Below the pieces are notes generated by a model, which saw only the letters and a list, made by a program, of their open reading frames with translations, was not told the DNA's origin and did not search any database. 40,245 nt of DNA, from the NCBI GenBank assembly GCA_021731495.1, contig JAKFXG010000030.1, positions 1 to 40,245 of the forward strand, read 5' to 3'. The DNA is from Candidatus Parcubacteria bacterium. Its GTDB lineage: Bacteria; Patescibacteriota; Minisyncoccia; Phycocordibacterales; Phycocordibacteraceae. Both the position numbers and the translations under genes were made by a program. Of this stretch, positions 6,550 through 13,195 are shown one piece after another; position 1 is the first letter of the stretch; each line of letters begins with the position of its first letter.

Positions 6550-7068
6550 TTAATCTGCGAACGGAAGAAATTCGATATGACTGAAATCTTTTGCGCGCCC
6601 ATGGTAGTGGACGTTTGCATGGAATTTCTCACCGTGTGCAGCCTTTGAGAACCAGTGGCGATCGGCTTCGTACATTCGTTCGAGAGGGAGGTCGCTGAGC
6701 GGATACCACGCAGGAATCATGTCGGCGGTCTCCACGAGCCGACCTGAGAGGATGCGGGCCCGATACACAAATACTCCGAAATCGGGTTCGTTGCCCAACC
6801 TAAAAATGTTCAAGACTTTGTTGAGAGAAGTGAAGCGCGTGCGGCCCTTGTGGAAGACAATATAGGCGACCAACTCAAGTGACGCAGGGTCAAGCTCAAT
6901 AGCAAGCTCTTCACGCGTCTCACGGATCAAGCATCCCTCAAGCGTTTCTCCTGGTTCAAGCTTGCCGCCGGGGCCGGAGAGCACCCCGGTACCAATTTCT
7001 CCCTTCTTCTTCTCACCCAAGAGAACAGCCCCATCTTGAAGCACGATACCGAGAGTTGCGATTTTCAT
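6550..7068 (-). CDS. Nudix hydrolase (MutT/MTH1-like)
   Basis: This 172-residue protein contains a complete Nudix box: G35-x5-E41-x7-R49-E50-x2-E53-E54. The full stretch from SGPGGKL to REELAIEL resembles MTH1-type enzymes, which hydrolyse oxidised purine nucleoside triphosphates. The following VAYIVFHKGRTRF and the W-x-P-L-S-D-L-P segment are usual for this group. The exact substrate is not shown. It is divergent from the DsbA-like gene, about 50 bases apart, and ends in its own terminator. Confidence 0.9.
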   Translation of the reverse strand: MKIATLGIVLQDGAVLLGEKKKGEIGTGVLSGPGGKLEPGETLEGCLIRETREELAIELDPASLELVAYIVFHKGRTRFTSLNKVLNIFRLGNEPDFGVFVYRARILSGRLVETADMIPAWYPLSDLPLERMYEADRHWFSKAAHGEKFHANVHYHGRAKDFSHIEFLPFAD

Positions 7069-7121
7069 GAGTTTGTATCCTCTAGTTGTGTACTCTGGCC
7101 ATATGGTATCATCCCCTGCAT

Positions 7122-7817
7122 ATGGATACCAATAACGAAACGAGCAACAAGTTTTTCTTACCAGTGGCCGTCATACTCGCCGGGCTCTTTATCGGGGGTG
7201 CGGTCATTTGGAATGGGTCTCGTCCCGCCCAAGTCGGAACAGCTCCGACAGGAGAACCTGCAGTGAACATTAAAAATGTGGATACTGCTGGCGATCCATT
7301 TATTGGTAAGGCAAATGCTCCACTAACTATCGCTGTCTGGAGCGACTTCCAGTGCCCATTCTGCAAACGGTTTGAGACCGAGACCTTGCCACTTATAGTG
7401 AAGGATTATGTTGAGAGTGGGAAAGCAAAAGTCGTCTTCCTTGATTTTGCGTTCCTAGGTCCCGATTCAACGACTGCTGCGGAATATAATCGCGCGATTT
7501 GGAAGCTATACCCCGATAAGTACTACGCGTGGCGTGCTGCGATGTATGAAGCCCAAGATGAAGAACATGGAGGATTTGGCAATGCGGCATCCATCGACAA
7601 GCTCAACGCAACAATTCCTGGCATTGATGCTGTGAAAGTAGCCGCAGACGTAAAGGCGAACGGAAGCGCTTATCAAGTGGCCGCAGACGCTGATAAGGCG
7701 GAAGCACAGAAGGTTGGGATAAATGCAACGCCATCGTTCGTCATTGGTACGCAAGTTATCCGCGGCGCATATCCGTATGCGACCTTTAAGGAAGCAATAG
7801 ACGCAGTTCTTAAATAA
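7122..7817 (+). CDS. Membrane-anchored DsbA-family thioredoxin-fold protein
   Basis: This 231-residue protein has one N-terminal membrane anchor (FFLPVAVILAGLFIGGAVIW) and an external thioredoxin-fold domain. The redox motif C78-P-F-C81 lies in AVWSDFQCPFCKRFE. The cis-Pro loop is GINATPSFVIG, and the end is AYPYATFKEAIDAVL, as in DsbA/BdbD-like oxidoreductases that form or shuffle disulfides in exported proteins. The ATG at 7122 is preferred over an in-frame upstream codon because TATCAT with TGG before it lies nine bases upstream. The natural partner (VKOR or DsbB) is not in the window. Confidence 0.9.
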   Translation: MDTNNETSNKFFLPVAVILAGLFIGGAVIWNGSRPAQVGTAPTGEPAVNIKNVDTAGDPFIGKANAPLTIAVWSDFQCPFCKRFETETLPLIVKDYVESGKAKVVFLDFAFLGPDSTTAAEYNRAIWKLYPDKYYAWRAAMYEAQDEEHGGFGNAASIDKLNATIPGIDAVKVAADVKANGSAYQVAADADKAEAQKVGINATPSFVIGTQVIRGAYPYATFKEAIDAVLK

Positions 7818-7831
7818 GTTTGTTCGACAGG

Positions 7832-7868
7832 CACCAACGCGCGGCCGCTTTGCGGCCGCGCGTTGGTG
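7832..7868. terminator. Very strong hairpin between the DsbA-like and ZIP genes
   Basis: CACCAACGCGCGGCCGC (7832-7848), TTT, GCGGCCGCGCGTTGGTG (7852-7868) is a perfect 17-bp stem with a 3-nt loop. No T run follows, so it may be a palindromic repeat rather than a simple terminator. The next gene's -10 box begins one base after it. Confidence 0.6.
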
Positions 7869-7874
7869 TATCAT
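7869..7874 (+). promoter_or_regulatory. -10 box of the ZIP gene (leaderless)
   Basis: TATCAT ends six bases before the ATG at 7881. There is no ribosome binding site. The box directly abuts the 17-bp hairpin. Confidence 0.45.
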
Positions 7875-7880
7875 ATCGAG

Positions 7881-8594
7881 ATGACCGTCCTACTCATCGC
7901 TTTTGCAGCATCAGTCGCTACCTTTATCGGGGGCTATTTTGCGCTCCGATTTCGCGATAAATTGCATCTGATACTTGGTTTCTCGGCGGGGGCAGTCGCG
8001 GGTGTTGCGCTCTTCGACCTCTTGCCCGAAGCTATCGAACTTGGCAGTGCGTACCATGATTCCTCGACCATCGCGCTCTTTGTTGCACTTGGTTTCTTTG
8101 GTTACCTGGTTCTCGACCGGCTCATCCTTCTGCATACCCACGAGGAAGATGATGAAGTGAACGCCCCTCGGGGTTCCTTTGGCGCGCTCACGCTCTCGGC
8201 GCACAGCTTCCTCGATGGTATGGCAATCGGCGTCAGTTTCCAGGTGTCTATTGCCGTGGGTATCGTCGTCACGGCGGCGGTGCTTACCCATGACTTCTCC
8301 GACGGTATCAATACGGTAAATCTGATATTGAAAAATGGCGGAAATTGGAAACAGGCGTTCCGCTGGTTACTCGTGGACGCGGCGGCGCCGCTTGCCGGCG
8401 CCGCATCGACGCTCTTTTTCAGCATTCCCGAATCAGCCATCGGAATCGTGCTTGCGGTCTTTGTCGGGACCTTTCTCTACCTCTCGGCGAGTGACCTCAT
8501 ACCCGAGAGCCATCACCGGCACCCGCGCGCGCTTACGACCGTCATGACGCTCTTAGGTGCACTTCTTCTCTATACAGTTGTGCATTTGGTATAA
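7881..8594 (+). CDS. ZIP-family metal transporter
   Basis: This 237-residue protein has about eight hydrophobic segments and the two conserved ZIP metal-site helices: HSFLDGMAIG in transmembrane segment 4 and HDFSDGINTV in segment 5. A His-rich cytoplasmic stretch (LLHTHEEDDE) lies between segments 3 and 4, and another His cluster (ESHHRHPR) sits before the last segment. ZIP proteins bring Zn2+ or other divalent metals into the cytoplasm. The metal cannot be told from sequence. The first base-pairing possibility for a ribosome binding site is lacking, and a -10 box lies six bases before ATG. It ends just before the -10 box of the next gene. Confidence 0.9.
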   Translation: MTVLLIAFAASVATFIGGYFALRFRDKLHLILGFSAGAVAGVALFDLLPEAIELGSAYHDSSTIALFVALGFFGYLVLDRLILLHTHEEDDEVNAPRGSFGALTLSAHSFLDGMAIGVSFQVSIAVGIVVTAAVLTHDFSDGINTVNLILKNGGNWKQAFRWLLVDAAAPLAGAASTLFFSIPESAIGIVLAVFVGTFLYLSASDLIPESHHRHPRALTTVMTLLGALLLYTVVHLV

Positions 8595-8595
8595 T
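8590..8595 (+). promoter_or_regulatory. Extended -10 box, leaderless holin-like gene
   Basis: A perfect TATAAT with TGG directly before it lies six bases before the ATG at 8602. It overlaps the stop codon of the ZIP gene. This is the clearest leaderless start in the window. Confidence 0.6.
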
Positions 8596-8601
8596 TCTTA
8601 C

Positions 8602-8937
8602 ATGAAACTATTTCTTCATTGGCTCATTGCCACTCTTGCGATCCTCATTGCGGCTTACATCGTTCCGGGTGTTACGGTCACACTTGTCGGCGCGATCATT
8701 GCCGCGGTCATCCTCGGTGCGCTCAATCTCTTCATTCGCCCGGTTCTGCTCCTTCTCACTCTCCCAATAACTATCCTTACGCTCGGTCTTTTCTCCCTCG
8801 TCATCAATGCTCTTCTGGTGATGCTCGCGTCGTATCTCGTGCCTGGGTTCTCTGTGGCCGGATTCTGGGCAGCCTTCTTCTTCGCACTCGCGATCGCGAT
8901 TGTGAACTGGGTCTTCAATCTCTGGAACCGCGATTAG
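8602..8937 (+). CDS. Holin-like four-helix membrane protein (phage holin superfamily IV type)
   Basis: This 111-residue protein is almost wholly hydrophobic, with four membrane segments and the family pattern LNLFIRPVLLLLTLPITILT followed by NALLVMLASYLVPGF. The pattern marks the 'mycobacterial 4 TMS phage holin' superfamily (DUF360-like), which is common in bacterial chromosomes and usually not phage-borne. The cellular role is unknown. The next gene, another small membrane protein, begins three bases after its stop, so they form an operon. Confidence 0.82.
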   Translation: MKLFLHWLIATLAILIAAYIVPGVTVTLVGAIIAAVILGALNLFIRPVLLLLTLPITILTLGLFSLVINALLVMLASYLVPGFSVAGFWAAFFFALAIAIVNWVFNLWNRD

Positions 8938-8940
8938 AGC

Positions 8941-9150
8941 ATGATCGATCCGGAACTTGCCGCAAAGCTCGAAGAAATAGGCGCAAAAGCAGATCGCGCG
9001 TATCACGCGGCTGAAACGGTACGCAAATACCTTTTCTGGACAGGCGTCGTCACGGTCGCGCTCGTTGTAATCCCGCTTATCGGCCTTGCGTTCGCCATCC
9101 CGCAATTCATCAGTACCTATACGACAACCTTGAATGGACTCGGTATTTAG
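8941..9150 (+). CDS. Small single-pass membrane protein
   Basis: This 69-residue protein has an amphipathic N-terminal helix (PELAAKLEEIGAKADRAYHAA), a basic turn (RKY) and a long hydrophobic segment (FWTGVVTVALVVIPLIGLAF). This fits a soluble or surface-lying helix plus one membrane anchor. Similar short proteins are, as I remember them, common in Parcubacteria and lack a function. It begins three bases after the holin-like gene and ends at a stem-loop, so the two are co-transcribed. Confidence 0.72.
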   Translation: MIDPELAAKLEEIGAKADRAYHAAETVRKYLFWTGVVTVALVVIPLIGLAFAIPQFISTYTTTLNGLGI

Positions 9151-9153
9151 GAA

Positions 9154-9176
9154 GGGCCACCCTTGCGGGGTGGCCC
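9154..9176. terminator. Stem-loop between convergent genes
   Basis: GGGCCACCC (9154-9162), TTGCG, GGGTGGCCC (9168-9176). It is a perfect 9-bp stem between the stop codons of two convergent genes. Neither side has a strong T run. Confidence 0.65.
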
Positions 9177-9182
9177 TAAGTA

Positions 9183-9653
9183 TCAACGCGGAAGCCTGAT
9201 TGGTTCTTCTGGATGCTTTAACGCTCCTGACCAGTGGAGCAGCATCTCCCCGCTGTTCATCTGTACAAGCTTGGGCTCTTGGAAAAGAGAATATGGGTTA
9301 TCCCAATGCGCAAGGAGGCAGAAAGTCCCCGCCAGCGTCAAACGCCTTTTCTTTGCAGTCACCTGAGCAAAACAAAGGACTTGAAAGGCACCATGCTGAT
9401 AGGGTCCCGTGTTGATGCCATACTCCTCTACTTCATACGGAAGGAGGTGGTGCCACGGCAAGAGAAGTCCTCTCGTGACATTCACCACGTCCCCGACACT
9501 GAAACCAGAATGGGGCTCAGTCTTCATTTCCGGCAGAAGCACCGCACCCGGCTCGTCAAAACGTATTTCTTTGAGTCGATGGGAAAGACGGACGCCCTTC
9601 TCCATGCTAAGCCTGAGGGCATCATAGCGAAGCTCCAAGAGAGTTTTGGTCAT
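9183..9653 (-). CDS. Unknown soluble protein
   Basis: This 156-residue protein is not recognised. The start at 9653 is preferred because GAAGGG lies upstream; an in-frame GTG extends it by 23 residues without a ribosome binding site. The N-terminal helix TKTLLELRYDALRLSMEKG precedes a beta-rich body containing SVGDVVNVTRGLLLPWHHL and QVLCFAQVTAKKRRLTLAG. The SVGD-V-x-V-T-R-G-x-x-x-PW-H-x-L and Q-V-x2-x-A-x-V-T patterns hint at an ASCH/PUA-like RNA-binding barrel. That is a guess from layout. It lies downstream of dedA on the same strand. Confidence 0.6.
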   Translation of the reverse strand: MTKTLLELRYDALRLSMEKGVRLSHRLKEIRFDEPGAVLLPEMKTEPHSGFSVGDVVNVTRGLLLPWHHLLPYEVEEYGINTGPYQHGAFQVLCFAQVTAKKRRLTLAGTFCLLAHWDNPYSLFQEPKLVQMNSGEMLLHWSGALKHPEEPIRLPR

Positions 9654-9738
9654 TATTACGTTTCCCTTCTCACTGAAGGAACTCTGGCCCACTGCCAGCG
9701 TTTTCCTCTCAGGTTTTACCACCTATGTATTTAAATGA

Positions 9739-10404
9739 CTAGACCGCGCGCTTGCCACGGGCAAGGTTGATAAGAATGGGGAAGAAGGAGATTACAACAA
9801 TAACGAGCGAGAGGGGGACTACGTATTTCTCACTATTCGGGATAATGGAGCCGAGGAAGTACCCGAGTGAGATCATGCTCATGCCCCAGAGGAAACCGCC
9901 AATAATGTTATAGGAGATGAATTTCCTATAGGACATTTTTCCGGCGCCAGCGAGGATCGGAGCCATAGTGCGTACAATCGGTACAAAGCGTGCGAGTATA
10001 AGTGTACGCCCCCCATACTTCTCATAGAATCGTTGTGTGCGTTTCAAGTATTCTTGTTTGAAAAAGCGCGAGTCTTTACGCTGAAAGAGACGGTCGCCCA
10101 CTTCTGAGCCGAACCAGTATCCTACCGAATCACCAACTATTGCTGCGGTCACGACGATCATCATGAGGATACCCACTTCGAAGAACCCTCCTGCCGCGAG
10201 AAGGCCTGCCGCAAAGAGAAGCGAGTCGCCGGGAAGGAAGATGCCAAAAAGAAGCCCGCTCTCCGCGAAGACGAGGAAGGCAATGCCAAGGTAGCTTCCT
10301 GTTTTCAGAATAGCGATTGGATCGAGCTGTATGCACGCCATGAGAAAATTGAGCATGTGTTGCAGTATACCCCATAAGATATCCCATTTCATCGTGCTGT
10401 ACAC
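9739..10404 (-). CDS. DedA-family membrane protein
   Basis: This 221-residue polytopic protein has the DedA/SNARE-associated core: FAESGLLFGIFLPGDSLLF, then GDSVGYWFGSEVGDRLF, then YEKYGGRTLILARFVPIVRT and FLWGMSMISLGYFLG. The acidic and Arg residues of the re-entrant helices (E and D of FAES...PGDS, and RFVPIVR) are conserved. DedA proteins are proton-dependent lipid flippases or scramblases, with undecaprenyl phosphate as a known substrate. The GTG start at 10402-10404 is supported by AGGAGA six bases upstream. It is divergent from the VirD4-like gene. Confidence 0.93.
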   Translation of the reverse strand: MYSTMKWDILWGILQHMLNFLMACIQLDPIAILKTGSYLGIAFLVFAESGLLFGIFLPGDSLLFAAGLLAAGGFFEVGILMMIVVTAAIVGDSVGYWFGSEVGDRLFQRKDSRFFKQEYLKRTQRFYEKYGGRTLILARFVPIVRTMAPILAGAGKMSYRKFISYNIIGGFLWGMSMISLGYFLGSIIPNSEKYVVPLSLVIVVISFFPILINLARGKRAV

Positions 10405-10427
10405 GAAGTCTCTCCTATCTCACGAGG

Positions 10428-10433
10428 TATACT
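10428..10433 (+). promoter_or_regulatory. -10 box of the VirD4-like gene (leaderless)
   Basis: TATACT ends seven bases before the ATG at 10441. It lies in the short divergent spacer shared with dedA. Confidence 0.5.
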
Positions 10434-10440
10434 GGAACGA

Positions 10441-13191
10441 ATGGAATCAGCTCCGAAGTTATCTACACCGGAAGAAGAGCTCGCGTATTTGCGCGCACAA
10501 GTAGCGGAGAAGGAACGGCAGATGAGTTCCATGCCGCGAGCGGAGATCATCTCAGAAAGGATCATCGCTCATAAGGCTGCACCGGCCGAAGTGTTTGCAC
10601 CCGAGTACCGCATGAGCGAGGCGACGCAAAATAGCGAGGCGGACGCGATACTTGCCGAGCTCAATCTCGGGGGAAGCGAACAGGCGGTCAAAAGTCTCCA
10701 GCAGACAATGGAGACGAAGGGAATTAAGAACGCGCTCGAAGTAGCGGAGAAGCTCCATGACCCGCATATCTCGGACGACTTCCATCGGTATCTTGTGCAG
10801 TATGTCGCGGCGGGACTCCCGACACCTGGCATAGACGAAAAAGCTCCGCGTTTTCAGGCGCTCAAAATGACGCTGTATGAGATTGCGCTTCCCGGACCGA
10901 AAAGCCACGAGTCTGGAGCGCGTGAGAAATCGCTCAAAGAGCTCATCTCCGGTATGGAACAATTTTATGCAGGCCTCCTCTCAGTTGAAGAGGCGGCGAG
11001 CGGCGAGCCCCACTACTATGCGCTTGAGCTTGCGGTACCGGCAGACAGTCCTGAACTCCAGTTCTATGCGGCCGTCCCGAACGGAAAGCGGAATCTTTTC
11101 GAGAAACAGCTTCTTGCGATATTTCCTGACGCGCATCTGGTGCCGCAACCGCATGACTACAATATTTTCGCCTCGGGCGGCGTTTCGCTCGCTTCGACCG
11201 CGAGACTCGCGGAGAATCCGGTCCTGCCGCTCACGGATTACACCGACTTCGACTACGACCCGATAAACGCCATCACGAACGCATTCGCCAAGATAGAACA
11301 TATGGGAGAAGGCGCTGCGATCCAGATCATCATCGAGCCGCGGAAAGAGCGGCACGTGAAGCATTATCGGAAAATCCTCCAGGCTCTCCGCAAGGGAGAA
11401 AAACGTTCCGCGGCATTCAGTACGCCCGAGACGGCCCTCGGCGAGATTGCTCAGAGCTTCGGCAAAACTTTATTCTCAAACAAGCCAAAAGACGAACAGA
11501 AAGCGAAAGAGGCAGAGACTCGTCAGGTCGAAGAAAATAAAGTGTACATCGAACAGGTGGAGAAGAAGGTTGCTATGCCTATCGTCGGCGCGACGATACG
11601 GCTCCTGGCTTCTTCGAAGGACGAACATCTTGCAAGCCAAATACTGGGAGAGCTCGAAGCGGCGTTCAATCAGTTCGCAAATACGCAAGGGAATCGATTT
11701 GAATTCACGCGCGCCGCGGAGCGGCGCGCGCAGGCAGAATTCGATAAGTTCTCCTTCCGCCTGCCTGATTCCTCGGCGCTGCCTTTGTCGCTTCGTGAAC
11801 TCACGACGATCTATCACTTCCCGCCGTCGGGCATCGAGAGCTCGCCGCACTTGAAACAGGCGCGCTTTACGCACGCGCCAGCGCCAGTGGGGCTCCCGGA
11901 AAAGGGAGTATTGCTCGGCATCAATACGTATCGCGGGCAGATGACGAACATTTTCCTCGATCCGGAGGACCGTCTTCGCCACCTCTATATTATCGGCCAG
12001 ACCGGAACCGGAAAAACGGGGCTTATGAAATCGATGATCATGCAGGATATTAAGAACGGCGAAGGCTGCTGCTTCATTGACCCGCACGGCTCCGATATCC
12101 TGGATATTCTCGCCGCTGTGCCGCCCGAGCGATATAAAGACGTTATCTACTTTGATCCCGCGGACACATCGCGGCCGTTCAGTCTCAACTTCCTCGAATA
12201 CGATCTGTCGCGCCCCGAGCAGAAGACCTTCATCGTGAACGAACTTTTGATGATATTTCGCCGGCTCTACGGCGACATCCCCGAGAGCATGGGCCCTGCC
12301 TTTGAGCAGTATTTCCGCAACGCAACGCTCCTCGTGATGGAGGACCCAAGTACCGGATCGACCATCCTTGATATTGCCCGGGTCCTCTCTAACAAAGAAT
12401 TCCGTGAACAGAAGCTCGCAAAGAGTATGAATCCCATCGTGAATCAATTCTGGACGGAGATCGCAACGAAGGCCGGCGGTGACGCTGCGCTTGAGAATAT
12501 CGTCCCGTACATCACCAACAAGTTCGACGACTTCACCGCAAACGACTTCATCCGCCCCATCGTCGGCCAGCAGGAGTCCTCGTTCAAGTTCCGCGAGGTG
12601 ATGGATACGAAAAAAATACTGCTCATCAATCTTTCCAAGGGACGGCTCGGCGAGAAGAACGCAAACCTGCTCGGTCTCATCATTGTAGGCAAGCTCTTTA
12701 TGGCAGCACTCTCGCGCGCTGATAACCCGCGCGCGCCGTATCCGCCGTTCTATCTTTATATCGACGAGTTCCAGAACGTAACGACCGACTCCATTCCCGG
12801 TATCCTCTCTGAGGCGCGCAAGTACAAGCTTGCACTCGCGGTCGCACATCAATTCCTGAATCAGATCGAGGAGCAGACGCGCGATGCGGTCTTCGGCAAC
12901 GTGGGTAACATGGCGGTTTTCCGTGTGGGCGAGGAGGATGCGGAGTTCTTCGCGAAGCAGTTTGCGCCGGTCTTTAAGGCGCTTGACTTCGTCGGCATAG
13001 AAAATCGAAATGCCTACATGAAGATACTTTCGGGCGGCGTGCCGCAGAAACCGTTTGATATGAAGACGCCCGACCTTCCGAACGGGAATCCTGTCCAAGT
13101 GGATGATCTTATTCACCTTTCTTCGCTCACCTACGGGCGCGACCGTGCTACAGTTGAAAATATGATTCGAGAGCGATATCTCTCTCACTAG
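10441..13191 (+). CDS. VirD4/TraG/HerA-superfamily P-loop ATPase
   Basis: This 916-residue protein has a long N-terminal region without a recognised domain (about residues 1-500), a charged helical stretch (about 340-380, KPKDEQKAKEAETRQVEEN) and a C-terminal RecA-like motor. Walker A is GQTGTGKT at about 519-526, followed by CCFIDPHGSDI. Walker B is YLYIDEFQN at about 771-779. A later LAVAHQFLNQIE and NVGNMAVFRVGEEDAEFF complete the conjugation-ATPase pattern. Such motors couple ATP hydrolysis to DNA or protein transfer across membranes. No transmembrane segment is obvious. It is followed after four bases by the large protein at 13196. An inverted repeat at 11708-11730 lies inside the gene. 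Confidence 0.85.
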   Translation: MESAPKLSTPEEELAYLRAQVAEKERQMSSMPRAEIISERIIAHKAAPAEVFAPEYRMSEATQNSEADAILAELNLGGSEQAVKSLQQTMETKGIKNALEVAEKLHDPHISDDFHRYLVQYVAAGLPTPGIDEKAPRFQALKMTLYEIALPGPKSHESGAREKSLKELISGMEQFYAGLLSVEEAASGEPHYYALELAVPADSPELQFYAAVPNGKRNLFEKQLLAIFPDAHLVPQPHDYNIFASGGVSLASTARLAENPVLPLTDYTDFDYDPINAITNAFAKIEHMGEGAAIQIIIEPRKERHVKHYRKILQALRKGEKRSAAFSTPETALGEIAQSFGKTLFSNKPKDEQKAKEAETRQVEENKVYIEQVEKKVAMPIVGATIRLLASSKDEHLASQILGELEAAFNQFANTQGNRFEFTRAAERRAQAEFDKFSFRLPDSSALPLSLRELTTIYHFPPSGIESSPHLKQARFTHAPAPVGLPEKGVLLGINTYRGQMTNIFLDPEDRLRHLYIIGQTGTGKTGLMKSMIMQDIKNGEGCCFIDPHGSDILDILAAVPPERYKDVIYFDPADTSRPFSLNFLEYDLSRPEQKTFIVNELLMIFRRLYGDIPESMGPAFEQYFRNATLLVMEDPSTGSTILDIARVLSNKEFREQKLAKSMNPIVNQFWTEIATKAGGDAALENIVPYITNKFDDFTANDFIRPIVGQQESSFKFREVMDTKKILLINLSKGRLGEKNANLLGLIIVGKLFMAALSRADNPRAPYPPFYLYIDEFQNVTTDSIPGILSEARKYKLALAVAHQFLNQIEEQTRDAVFGNVGNMAVFRVGEEDAEFFAKQFAPVFKALDFVGIENRNAYMKILSGGVPQKPFDMKTPDLPNGNPVQVDDLIHLSSLTYGRDRATVENMIRERYLSH
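11701..11742. repeat. Palindrome within the VirD4-like gene, flanked by direct repeats
   Basis: CGCGCGCCGC (11708-11717), GGA, GCGGCGCGCG (11721-11730) is a perfect 10-bp hairpin. GAATTC occurs on both sides (11701-11706 and 11737-11742). It encodes an Ala/Arg stretch (TRAAERRAQAEF). The 36-base spacing keeps the frame. Confidence 0.45.
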
Positions 13192-13195
13192 ATGT

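Noticed and set aside
8382-8404. Hairpin GCGGCGCCG/CGGCGCCGC in the ZIP gene as an insertion
   Set aside because: The encoded DAAAPLAGAAS fits the normal ZIP helix (D-A-x-A-P-x-x-G), so there is no sign of extra residues.
8602-8937. Prophage on the basis of the holin-like protein
   Set aside because: This holin superfamily is common in ordinary bacterial chromosomes, and no other phage gene is present.
9234-9734. A plus-strand frame opposite the gene at 9183-9653
   Set aside because: It lacks a ribosome binding site and reads as low-complexity; the minus-strand frame has a purine-rich start and a protein-like strand/helix pattern.
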